From positions 62,001 to 126,000 of the forward strand of contig NZ_MDZB01000153.1 in NCBI RefSeq assembly GCF_001816145.1: DNA of 64,000 nucleotides. Direction: 5' to 3'. Shown here in pieces: positions 1 to 7,880 of this stretch. A program made the translations under genes and the position numbers. This stretch comes from Hymenobacter lapidarius (GTDB lineage: Bacteria; Bacteroidota; Bacteroidia; Cytophagales; Hymenobacteraceae). Below the pieces are notes generated by a model. The model ran no database searches, was not told the origin of the DNA, and was given only the letters and a program-made list of their open reading frames with translations. Position 1 is the stretch's first letter, and every line of letters starts with the position of its first letter.

Positions 1-32
1 GGAGTTTGGATGGAAAAGAAGTACGAATCAGG

Positions 33-881
33 CTAGCGGGCCACGGGTGCTTTGTGGGCTACTTCCGAGGCCAACCGCGCCGAGAGGCCTGGCGACAACC
101 ATTCGCCGCTGGCCACTTGCACGGCCTGGGCACCCACCCGAAGGTAGTCTTCCACGTCGCGCAAGGTAAAAATACCACCCGTTCCAAAAACAGGAAGCTG
201 CAGTTTCTCGTCATTCGCCAGCTCCCACACGCAACGCAGGGCCAGCGGCCGCAACGCCTCGCCCGAGAGGCCGCCCACCAGCGGCGCGGCGTTGGGGTTG
301 GCGGGCAGGTGCATCACTTTCAGGGTGTTGGTGGCGGCCAGCGCGGTGGCGCCGCCCTCCTGTGCGCCCAGGGCCAGCCCCCGGATGTGGTCGGGCCACG
401 GCGGCAGCTTCACAATCACGGCCGCGTCATCGCGGAGTTCGGTGCGCACGGCTTCGGTGGCTTCGCGCACGTAGCGGGCCGTTATCTCAGGACCCGCGCC
501 AGAATGCGGAGCCGTGATGTACACTTCCACGCCGGCCAGTTGCTCGCCGGCCTCGCGCTGCAGGTAGCGCGCAATCTTGCGGAAGCCCGGCACGCCGGGC
601 GCCGTGATGCTCACAAACACCGGCACGCCGAAGCGGCACAGACGCGGCAGGTGCTCCTGCACCAGCAACTCGGCCCCCTCGGTGCGCAGGTCGGTGCGGT
701 TGAGCAGGGTCTGGTCGGCTACCTGCAGGATGCCTTCATCGCCGGGCAGGCCGGCACGGGGCTCCATGGTCACAGTTTTGGTGAATATTGCGCCCAGCTG
801 CTCGTAGCCCGTCCCGTCAAGCTCCCAGGGAGCGGTGGCCAGGCACACAGAATTTTGTAACGTAATGGCGCCGAGTTTCAT
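33..881 (-). CDS. Dihydroorotate dehydrogenase-like flavoprotein
   Basis: This 282-residue protein has the TIM-barrel layout of class 1 dihydroorotate dehydrogenases. It starts MKLGAITLQNSVCLA, has an FMN-phosphate type glycine motif near the C-terminus (PVFGTGGIFTLRD, about residues 228-240), and ends with the usual DVEDYLRVGAQAVQVAS stretch. In true PyrD proteins the motif around residue 125 reads close to NISCPN. Here it reads YITAPHSG, so the orotate-binding and catalytic loop differs. I infer a flavin-dependent PyrD paralogue and doubt a role in pyrimidine synthesis. The next gene upstream on the same strand is separated by 186 bases that contain an inverted repeat. Confidence 0.75.
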   Translation of the reverse strand: MKLGAITLQNSVCLATAPWELDGTGYEQLGAIFTKTVTMEPRAGLPGDEGILQVADQTLLNRTDLRTEGAELLVQEHLPRLCRFGVPVFVSITAPGVPGFRKIARYLQREAGEQLAGVEVYITAPHSGAGPEITARYVREATEAVRTELRDDAAVIVKLPPWPDHIRGLALGAQEGGATALAATNTLKVMHLPANPNAAPLVGGLSGEALRPLALRCVWELANDEKLQLPVFGTGGIFTLRDVEDYLRVGAQAVQVASGEWLSPGLSARLASEVAHKAPVAR

Positions 882-980
882 AGTCTTCAGTTGTTCGTTG
901 CTCGTTGTTGGTTGTCGGGCCGTGTAATAGCGCGTTCAACCGGGGAATTCCGCTTCCTGAAGTTAGCACAACGGGAAAAC

Positions 981-1056
981 AATTGCTGGTTGTCAGTTGC
1001 CAGCTTCGAGCCGGGCAACGCCCAACCCACTCACTAACAACTGACAACCAGCAATT
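981..1056. repeat. 19-bp perfect inverted repeat
   Basis: The arm AATTGCTGGTTGTCAGTTG at 981-999 is matched exactly in reverse complement at 1038-1056, with a 38-base loop. It lies just past the 3' end of the synthetase-like gene at 1068. It could fold in its transcript, but there is no long T-run after it, so a terminator role is only possible. It may be a small dispersed palindrome. Confidence 0.6.
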
Positions 1057-1067
1057 TACAACTATAA

Positions 1068-2105
1068 TTAGATAACGTTGTCGCGGTTAATCAGGAAGGG
1101 CACGCACTCGCGGATGTCCGTCTGGCCGAGGATGAACTGGGCCACGCGGGCCATGCCCACGCCGGCACCCGAGTGCAACTTCACGTCGTGCTCCTCGTGG
1201 AAGCCGAGGTACCACTCAAAGTCTTCCAGCTTCATGCCCTGGCGGATGAGACCGGCCAACATCGAGCTGGTTTCCAGCTTGTGGCGCAGCTTGGCCCCGT
1301 CAAACTCACGCTCGGCCGAACCCGCCGACTCGCCGGCCAGCGGCAACAGCAGGTCGGAGGAGTTCACCACGCGGGGGTCGTCGTCGTTGTTGCGCATGTT
1401 GAAGAACTTGATGTCGGCCGGGTAGTGGGTGATGAAAATGGGGCCCTCCAGCTCGGTGAGGCGGTTTTCTTCGTTCGCGCCCAGGTCGTCGCCCCACTGC
1501 AGGTCGGGGAAGCCCTCGGGCTTGAGGCGCTCGATGGCGTCGGCGTAGGTCATGCGCTTGAAGGTGAGGTCTTTGATATCCTCCGCGTCGCGGCCGAACA
1601 GGGCCAGCTCCTTGGCGCACTTGGTGGCTACTTCGTTGGCGGCGGTGCGCACAATGCCGCTCAGGTGGCCCAGCAGCTCGTCGAGGTCGCCGAGGTGCTC
1701 AATTTCGAACAGCGTGAACTGCGCCAGGCGGCGGTTGTCGGCGTTCAGCTCCTTGCGGAAGCTCTGAATTTCGCCGCACACGCGGCCGCCTTCCACGGCC
1801 TGGGTCAGCATTTCGATGTAGAGCTGGTTCGACTGGGGCAGGAACATCTTCTTGCCGTCGTACCAGTCCAGGGTAAACAGGGTGTCGGTGTTTTCGCAAG
1901 CCCCCGTCACGCCCACAATGTGGGGCATGTTGTGGATGGTCACGAAGCCTTCCTGCTCGCAGTACTTGCGGGCGCCGCGCATCATGGCGTCCCATACTTT
2001 GATTACCGCCATGCGCTTGGGGTCGGTGCTCAGGTTGCGGTTGCCGGCGTGAGCCGAGGCGAGGGTGGCAGCGGCCACTTTCGGGGCGAGGGTGTTGGTG
2101 TCCAT
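1068..2105 (-). CDS. Class II aaRS-like ligase (AsnRS-core paralogue, probable asparagine synthetase)
   Basis: The 345 residues are the catalytic core of an asparaginyl/aspartyl-tRNA synthetase without the N-terminal anticodon-binding domain. Motif 2 is seen at FRKELNADNRRLAQFTLFEI and motif 3 at HSGAGVGMARVAQFILG. The stretch ITHYPADIKFFNMRNNDDDP matches the AsnRS signature VTxYPxxIKxFYMRxNDD. It is unlike E. coli AsnA. Archaeal proteins of this architecture (AS-AR of Pyrococcus abyssi) make asparagine from aspartate, ATP and ammonia, so a soluble asparagine synthetase is the leading guess. It could also be an aminoacyl transferase. Its 5' leader carries a promoter, a short ORF and a terminator hairpin, which suggests attenuation control. 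Confidence 0.75.
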   Translation of the reverse strand: MDTNTLAPKVAAATLASAHAGNRNLSTDPKRMAVIKVWDAMMRGARKYCEQEGFVTIHNMPHIVGVTGACENTDTLFTLDWYDGKKMFLPQSNQLYIEMLTQAVEGGRVCGEIQSFRKELNADNRRLAQFTLFEIEHLGDLDELLGHLSGIVRTAANEVATKCAKELALFGRDAEDIKDLTFKRMTYADAIERLKPEGFPDLQWGDDLGANEENRLTELEGPIFITHYPADIKFFNMRNNDDDPRVVNSSDLLLPLAGESAGSAEREFDGAKLRHKLETSSMLAGLIRQGMKLEDFEWYLGFHEEHDVKLHSGAGVGMARVAQFILGQTDIRECVPFLINRDNVI

Positions 2106-2170
2106 TTTTCTTTTGTATGGGGGTTAAAAGAGAAGTAAGATTAGTCGAGGTAACTGAACCGATTGGACAT

Positions 2171-2198
2171 AAAAAAACCGTTTCGAATCACGAAACGG
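2171..2198 (-). terminator. Intrinsic terminator in the leader of the synthetase-like gene (attenuator)
   Basis: Read on the minus strand, the stem CCGTTTCG / CGAAACGG encloses a five-base loop and is followed directly by seven T residues. It lies 66 bases before the ATG at 2105 and downstream of a promoter on the same strand, so it would stop transcription before the gene. A terminator in this position is the hallmark of an attenuator. Confidence 0.75.
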
Positions 2199-2304
2199 CG
2201 GCGGGGCAACAACCAGAAAAAACGAAATGAAAATCGGCAAAACCGACGGCGGCTAAGACCTTCCGGTCTCGCTGCGGGGCTGTATTCAGCGTCCCGCACT
2301 TCAT
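2188..2304 (-). CDS. Possible 38-residue leader peptide
   Basis: An ATG at 2304 opens a 38-codon frame beginning MKCGTLNTAP. It contains a phenylalanine cluster (GFADFHFVF) and ends at a TGA lying inside the loop of the terminator hairpin. A small hairpin (AGACC, GGAA loop, GGTCT; 2256-2269) falls inside it. A frame that stops in the terminator loop fits translation-coupled attenuation. The Phe codons may only reflect the T-rich strand, and the Asn codons expected for asparagine sensing are absent apart from one. No clear Shine-Dalgarno sequence was found. Confidence 0.4.
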   Translation of the reverse strand: MKCGTLNTAPQRDRKVLAAVGFADFHFVFSGCCPAAVS

Positions 2305-2332
2305 CAATTGGTGATTGGGTTGAAGCACGATG

Positions 2333-2362
2333 CAAAATTACGGAATCATTTCGCCGGGCAAA
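2333..2362 (-). promoter_or_regulatory. Bacteroidota-type promoter for the synthetase-like gene
   Basis: On the minus strand, TTTG (2362-2359) and TAATTTTG (2340-2333) are separated by 18 bases. This matches the Bacteroidota sigma-A consensus TTTG-N19-TAnnTTTG. The predicted start near 2326 places the whole leader ORF and terminator in the transcript. The 210 bases beyond it (2363-2573) are AT-rich and show no gene. Confidence 0.65.
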
Positions 2363-2573
2363 TCATAGGTGATGTTAAGTTTTAATTACGACTTTTTTTC
2401 AACTTTTTTTTCGCCCGTCATTTTATGCGAATCAAAAGAGATAGCCGGGATTTTTAGCAGGTATAGTGCTGTAAATCTTTTTCTAACAAAATTTTGCGCT
2501 TGCGCCGCATTTGGGAAACCCCGTAACTTTGACTCTTTATTCCGAGATAAAAGCAATGTTTGCTTCCGGACAC

Positions 2574-2616
2574 AAAAAAGACCGTGGTACTCGTCTGAGT
2601 ACCACGGTCTTTTTTT
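2574..2616. terminator. Bidirectional intrinsic terminator
   Basis: A perfect 19-bp stem (AGACCGTGGTACTC core) with a GTCT loop is flanked by A- and T-runs on its two sides. It sits 32 bases after the stop codon of the nuclease gene on the minus strand and separates it from the next promoter. Confidence 0.85.
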
Positions 2617-2647
2617 GTCAGCAACGGCTTATCCTGCCGGGGTTGGC

Positions 2648-3529
2648 TCAGCTGGTGGGGCCGGTATCGACGTTGGCTTCGATGACGTCCTGCACCGAAG
2701 TGGAGACGGCCGATAGGATGTTGTAGCCCGTGGCCGACTCGATGGAGTTGACCGTGCAGCGGTAGGTGCCCCAGTCCGAATTGATGGTTTGAGAATTGGG
2801 CATGTTCACGGCGATGATGCGGGTGCTGGTGCTTACGCGGCCGGCATCGGAACTGCCTTCGGACAGCACCACCACCACCTTCCAGGTCCTGTTGGGCACG
2901 GTTACGCGGCCTGCGTCAATGGTGGTGGCGTAGCCGTTGGTGCCATCGCCGCCCTTGCCGTAGCTCCCGCAGATGATGTAGAGCTCCTTGCCCTCGCTTA
3001 CCAGCTTGCGGCAGTAGCTTTCCAGGCTGGCCCAGGTGCGTTGGTTGTTGTTGGGGGCCTGGGGTATCATGTTGGTCATGAGAAACGTGGCCGAGTTATC
3101 GGTGATGGAACCGGTGCGGTCGGCGCTGGGGGTTTGGTGGCCGCGGTCGAAGCCCGAACCCGAGTAGCTGCTGCCGCCCACGCGGTACCAGCCGCTGGGC
3201 AGGGTGGCGTCGGCGCGGAAGTCGTCTTGGCGCGGGGTGCTGCCCAGCCAGGCGCTGCTCAGGTGCCAGCTCACCCAGTTGGGCGTGCCCCGGTCGCGGT
3301 GGTACGACATGGCGTACTGTGACTTGGACAGGAGGTAGTTGTAGTAATAGGTGGTATTGGTGGTGGCGCCGCTGGGGTTGCCCATGGCCAGGTGACTGTC
3401 GCGGGTGGCGTCCTGAGCCACTACGGCGGCGGTTGGTTCGGCAACGGGGGTCATTTCCTGTTTCGAACACGAAGTGGCCAACGCCACGAGTAGCGCCAGG
3501 CTACTAATTCTGATACAAGTAAGCTTCAT
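2648..3529 (-). CDS. DNA/RNA non-specific endonuclease, lipoprotein
   Basis: The 293-residue product belongs to the beta-beta-alpha metal family of sugar-non-specific nucleases (NucA / Serratia type). The active-site signature DRGHQTPSADR is at residues 128-138, with His131 the expected general base. The start at MKLTCIRIS was chosen because it gives a lipoprotein signal peptide with a lipobox ending at Cys21 (LATSC); longer frames upstream add non-conserved sequence. It is probably exported and membrane-anchored, degrading extracellular or periplasmic nucleic acid. It is monocistronic, with a strong terminator downstream. Confidence 0.88.
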   Translation of the reverse strand: MKLTCIRISSLALLVALATSCSKQEMTPVAEPTAAVVAQDATRDSHLAMGNPSGATTNTTYYYNYLLSKSQYAMSYHRDRGTPNWVSWHLSSAWLGSTPRQDDFRADATLPSGWYRVGGSSYSGSGFDRGHQTPSADRTGSITDNSATFLMTNMIPQAPNNNQRTWASLESYCRKLVSEGKELYIICGSYGKGGDGTNGYATTIDAGRVTVPNRTWKVVVVLSEGSSDAGRVSTSTRIIAVNMPNSQTINSDWGTYRCTVNSIESATGYNILSAVSTSVQDVIEANVDTGPTS

Positions 3530-3768
3530 AGGTGAGCGAAATGAGAAAATGGTGGAGTGGGCAGTGGCAGCAAAGGTCTCCGGCAGGAGTTTCGCTACCA
3601 CCACTACAATGTTACGCGCAGGAAAAGATGCTGGCAATTAAGTGCCCTATAACATTATGTGCTTTTTATACAACCGTGTAGCGCTATAAGTGCTGGCTTT
3701 ACTTTGGCAGATTCCGCCCGTGCAGGCCCACTTTCGGGTATTGGAAAAACCAGATGGGCCGGCATAAA

Positions 3769-3797
3769 GAGCCCCGCTGGAAGTACCAGCGAGGCCC
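3769..3797 (-). terminator. Intrinsic terminator after the large T9SS gene
   Basis: On the minus strand the hairpin has arms GGGCCTCGCTGG and CCAGCGGGGCTC and a short T-run. It lies 26 bases past the stop codon of the gene at 3823-6069. Confidence 0.65.
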
Positions 3798-3822
3798 TGT
3801 GGCTGCACAAAAGAGAGGTGCT

Positions 3823-6069
3823 TTAGCGGCCCTCTACTGCGAGGCGTTGCGTGGATAGCGCTTGACCGTTCGCTCCGCGCAGCACCACGTGGTACATGCC
3901 GGGGGCCAACGTGGCAGGCAGCACCAGGCGGGTTGCCCCGGCTCCGGTTACCGGCATCTGGCTTACCAGTTGACCGAGCGGCGAGTAGGTTTGCACGGTG
4001 CTGCCGGCGGGCAGGTCCTGGAGGCGAATCATCACGGAACGCACGTCGGAGGCAGGGTTGGGGTACACTTCCAGCCGCGTCGCGCTGATGCGCTGGTTCA
4101 CCTTCACCGAAACAACGGGCGAGAAGGCTTGCTTGCCGTCTACATCCACCTGGCGCAAGCGGTAGTAGAGGATGGCCACGCCCTGGGTGGCCGCTTCTTG
4201 GTCACGCAGGGTGTAGGTTTGGGTACGGCTGCTGTTGCCCACCGACTGCACCTGGCCAATGGCCTGGAAGCCAGCATCCTTGCCCGTGGAGCGCTCCACT
4301 ACAAAGTGGCTGCTGTTTTTCTCGGAGGCGGTGGCCCAGTTGAGGTCGGCAGCACCGTTGGCCCAGCGGCCGGTGAAGGCGGAGAGTTCCACGGGCAGCG
4401 GGGCTGCAAACGAGAACAGCGGTATGTCCTCGGCAAACCCGTAGAATACCCGCGTGTTGGAGGAAATGGATGCGGCGCTGTTCACTTCCAATGCGACGTA
4501 CTGGAAGTCGCGCGTGGCCAGAAACGAAACCTTGAACTTGTCCGTCGAACCGGCCAGCAAGCTCACCGTGAGCAAGTCGGACCCGGTCTTGGTTTCGATG
4601 AGATTTTTGTCGGCGTCGTAAGTGAGCAGGGTCAGCCGTTGGAGTGCGGCCAGGTCGAGCAGCCCCGCGCCCTGCTGAATAACCACGCCCACGCGGTTGC
4701 CCGCGCGGCCAGTGCCGTTGAGTTTCAGCCGCAGGCTGGCCCTGGTCGTTCCGGTGATAAGTCCCAAACCCGTGGTATTTAGCTGCGCGAAGTTCGTCAA
4801 GATGCCATCGGCGGCGTTCTCCGGGTCAACCACCTGCGAGAGCGTGACCAGCCCCAGACCAACGAGCGAAATGGTTTGTGGGGCGCTGGCCAGGTATTGC
4901 TCGGGCGAGGTAGGGGCCGTAGTGTCAGTAAGCACGGGGTTCAAGCCCTCAAAAAACTGCGGCTGCAAGCCAAAACCGTAGTAAACGTTCAAATTGTCGA
5001 CGGCGGTGAGCAGGCCCGTCCGCGAAATGCCGACTTCGTCGAAGGGCAGGGTGGTTGGAAACGAGACCTGGGCTTTGCCGCCCGGAAGCACGTTCAGTTC
5101 CAGCAGGCCGGTGCCAGTGCGGGACTCCTGTAGCACGCCGTTGCGGTAGGTACTAACCCGCAAGCCACTGAGCACGCCCGCATCGAGCAGCCCCGCCTGC
5201 CCCACCACAAACCCGGCGTAGTGGCCGGCCGGAACGCCACTGGCCGGCACGCCCGCCAGTTTGGTGCGCAGCGAGGGCTGGCAGTCCACGGTGAGCACGC
5301 TGCGGAACGTGGCGAAGTTGGTCAGGTCAAAGTCTGCCACGCGCTCCGGATTGTCCACGTCGGTGAGCACGCATGCCAGGCCCGTGTAGTCCCGGGTGTT
5401 GAACTCGGCGCTGGTGGGCGCGGCGAATTGCGACAGGTAACCCGCCGCCCGGGTTTGCACGCCCGGCTGCACCCCATAGGCGTAATAGATATTGGTGGTG
5501 TAGCTGACGCCGACCAATCCGCCAATTTCAATCTCCACGGCATCAAACGACTTAGACGACGAGAATTCCAGCTGCGTGGGGCGGTCGGTGGCCAGCAGCG
5601 AGGCCCGCACCAGGTCGGCACGCACCACTTTTTCTTCGCGCAGCTCGGGCGTGGCCCCGCTCAGGTAGGTGCGCAGCGTAACGGTGCCCAGCGCGTTGAG
5701 ACTGAGCAGGCCGCTGGCGTTGGCCAGCAGCACCCCGGCGCGGTAGCCGGCTGGCGCCTCGCCCGTGAGTTGCAGCCGCAGCCCCACGGGCTTGCCCAGC
5801 GTCGCGGTCGCGTCGGTCCGGAGGACGGCAAAGGTGCTGAAGTCCCCATCCGAGGCATTCAGGCCAGCCGTCACGTTTCCGCTGCCCGTCACCTGGGGCG
5901 AGGGCTGCGTGATTTGAAACAAGTTGCTGCCCGTGGAATAGTAAGCAGGCAAGGACTGGGCTGATGCCCCAGTGGCAAAGGCACTGCCCACCACCAAACA
6001 AATAGCTGCTATAAGGGATAGAACTCGAACTCGAGCCAGTGAAACGGAAGTAGGAGTAAAGATTCGCAT
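3823..6069 (-). CDS. T9SS type A sorting-domain protein with three tandem repeat domains
   Basis: The 748-residue protein is secreted. It has a signal peptide ending near residue 37 (GASAQS), then three repeats of about 165-170 residues. Each covers a segment of the type DxxxxNFAT...LRLKLxG...AGxxxGxVxxxxGLLD and closes with a YYGFG-like motif (near 195, 365 and 545). A fibronectin-like region (about 555-655) and the C-terminal sorting domain (LEVYPNPASD, about 668-748) follow. The sorting domain directs export by T9SS to the cell surface. The function of the repeats is not recognised; surface attachment is a guess. A terminator follows the gene. Confidence 0.82.
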   Translation of the reverse strand: MRIFTPTSVSLARVRVLSLIAAICLVVGSAFATGASAQSLPAYYSTGSNLFQITQPSPQVTGSGNVTAGLNASDGDFSTFAVLRTDATATLGKPVGLRLQLTGEAPAGYRAGVLLANASGLLSLNALGTVTLRTYLSGATPELREEKVVRADLVRASLLATDRPTQLEFSSSKSFDAVEIEIGGLVGVSYTTNIYYAYGVQPGVQTRAAGYLSQFAAPTSAEFNTRDYTGLACVLTDVDNPERVADFDLTNFATFRSVLTVDCQPSLRTKLAGVPASGVPAGHYAGFVVGQAGLLDAGVLSGLRVSTYRNGVLQESRTGTGLLELNVLPGGKAQVSFPTTLPFDEVGISRTGLLTAVDNLNVYYGFGLQPQFFEGLNPVLTDTTAPTSPEQYLASAPQTISLVGLGLVTLSQVVDPENAADGILTNFAQLNTTGLGLITGTTRASLRLKLNGTGRAGNRVGVVIQQGAGLLDLAALQRLTLLTYDADKNLIETKTGSDLLTVSLLAGSTDKFKVSFLATRDFQYVALEVNSAASISSNTRVFYGFAEDIPLFSFAAPLPVELSAFTGRWANGAADLNWATASEKNSSHFVVERSTGKDAGFQAIGQVQSVGNSSRTQTYTLRDQEAATQGVAILYYRLRQVDVDGKQAFSPVVSVKVNQRISATRLEVYPNPASDVRSVMIRLQDLPAGSTVQTYSPLGQLVSQMPVTGAGATRLVLPATLAPGMYHVVLRGANGQALSTQRLAVEGR

Positions 6070-6450
6070 GATAGGCTATGAAAATATTTTAAGCAGCTGG
6101 CACAGTGCCGTTCAGCTTAGTGCAATTCATTGTCCATGCGCGAAAATTCTTTTTGTTGAGCTAGTAACCAATCACATATGTTTTTCGTAATATTGCCACA
6201 ATTATCCCATTATTGGAATTTGTTCCTAAATCGAGAAACACATAAGATTTTAGCGTCAAACTATTCCATATTATGCCTCGTATGTGCCTCATTTTGTCGA
6301 GTTTTTTATTCTCACCAATTATTCTGGCCCAGTATCACAATATAATTTTTTCAATAATTTTCACCTGATTCAATACGACAATCGGACTACTAACGACTCT
6401 GAGAGTTGATTAAATGCGGTTCCTATCCAATCATTCTTCTCATTATTCGC
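6070..6450. other. AT-rich divergent intergenic region
   Basis: These 381 bases lie between the divergent T9SS gene and the response regulator and are much richer in A+T than their surroundings. They must hold both promoters. A loose candidate on the plus strand is TTTG, 20 bases, then TAAGATTT around 6222-6253. No gene, RNA or strong repeat was seen. Confidence 0.4.
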
Positions 6451-7809
6451 ATGACTTCATCCATACCCTTCAAAATTTTTGTGGTTGAGGACAACAAGTG
6501 GTACGGCGAACTCCTTTTGCACCGCTTGGGCCAGAACCCCGACTACAGCGTGCACCGGTTTACCACCGCCCGCGCTTGCCTCGACCAACTAGGCGAGCAG
6601 CCCGACCTCATCACCCTCGATTATTCCCTACCCGACAGCAAAGGCGAGCAGGTGCTGCGGCAGATTCGGGAGCGGCTGCCGGCCACCGAAGTCATTGTGA
6701 TTTCGGGCCAGGAAGACGTAACCACCGCCGTGAGCATGCTGCGCCAAGGGGCGTACGATTACCTGGTGAAGGACGAAAACACGCTCGACCGCCTCTGGAA
6801 CATCGTGGGCAAGGTGAGCGAACAAGCCAGCCTGCGCCGCGAAAACAACCGCCTGCGCCAGCAGATTGGCGCCCGCTACAGCCCCGGACAAGCCATTCTG
6901 GGCGAGCACGCGTCGGTGCAGCAGGTGCACTCCCTCATTGCCAAAGCGGCCCGCACCACCATTACGGTGAGCGTGAGCGGCGAAACGGGCACCGGCAAAG
7001 AGCTGGTGGCCAAGGCCATTCATTTCCAGTCGGGCCGGGCCAACCAGCCGTTCGTGGCCGTGAACATGGCCGCCATCCCCCGCGAGCTGGTGGAAAGCGA
7101 ATTGTTCGGCCACGAAAAAGGTGCCTTCACGGGGGCCGTGGCCCGGCGCGTGGGCCGGCTGGAAGAAGCCAACCGCGGCACCCTCTTTCTGGACGAAATA
7201 GCCGACCTCGACCTGAGCCTGCAAGCCAAGCTGCTGCGCGTGCTGCAGGAGCGGGAAGTAACGCGCGTGGGTGGCAACCAGTCGGTGGCGTTTGACGTGC
7301 GCCTGATTGTGGCCACTCACCGCGACCTGCTGGCACAAGTGCAGGCCGGCCGCTTCCGCGAAGACCTTTATTACCGTCTGCTGGGCCTGCCGGTGGCCTT
7401 GCCCCCGCTGCGCCAGCGCGGCAACGACGTGCTGCTGCTGGCCGAAGCTTTCGTGGGGGACTTTTGCGCGCTCAACAACCTGCCGCCGCGCCAGCTCTCC
7501 GACGGGGCCCGCAGCCTGCTCCTGAGCCACCCCTTTCCGGGCAACGTACGGGAGCTGAAAGCCGTGGTGGAGCTGGCCGCGGTGCTGGCCGATGGCGAAC
7601 AGATTCAGGCCGCCGACCTGCCCTTGCGCGACAGCCGCCCCGCCGTGGGCGCGGGCAGCCAGCTTTCGCTGCGCGACCAGACCACGGCCATTGTGCAGCA
7701 TTGCCTCGATGAGATGGGCGGCGATGTGCTGGCCGTGGCCGCGAAGCTGCGCATTGGCAAGTCCACCATCTACCGCATGCTGCAGCAACGCGAGCTGCAC
7801 CTGGCCTGA
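6451..7809 (+). CDS. Sigma54-dependent NtrC-family response regulator
   Basis: The 452-residue protein has a receiver domain (about 6-125, phospho-acceptor Asp57 in LITLDYSLPD). A sigma54-activating AAA+ domain follows, with Walker A GETGTGKE at 177-184, the sigma54-contact loop GAFTGA at 224-229 and Walker B TLFLDEI. It ends in a Fis-type HTH (VAAKLRIGKSTIYRML). It should activate sigma54 promoters when phosphorylated. The start MTSSIPFKIF was preferred to a TTG 45 bases upstream because the receiver fold begins there. The hybrid kinase 71 bases downstream is its likely partner. Confidence 0.92.
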   Translation: MTSSIPFKIFVVEDNKWYGELLLHRLGQNPDYSVHRFTTARACLDQLGEQPDLITLDYSLPDSKGEQVLRQIRERLPATEVIVISGQEDVTTAVSMLRQGAYDYLVKDENTLDRLWNIVGKVSEQASLRRENNRLRQQIGARYSPGQAILGEHASVQQVHSLIAKAARTTITVSVSGETGTGKELVAKAIHFQSGRANQPFVAVNMAAIPRELVESELFGHEKGAFTGAVARRVGRLEEANRGTLFLDEIADLDLSLQAKLLRVLQEREVTRVGGNQSVAFDVRLIVATHRDLLAQVQAGRFREDLYYRLLGLPVALPPLRQRGNDVLLLAEAFVGDFCALNNLPPRQLSDGARSLLLSHPFPGNVRELKAVVELAAVLADGEQIQAADLPLRDSRPAVGAGSQLSLRDQTTAIVQHCLDEMGGDVLAVAAKLRIGKSTIYRMLQQRELHLA

Positions 7810-7880
7810 AACCCGTGAGCGGCCGGCGCTGTTGCCTTTATTTGCGCCTGATTCCTCCCGTTTAGCCGAGCTCCTGCCTT

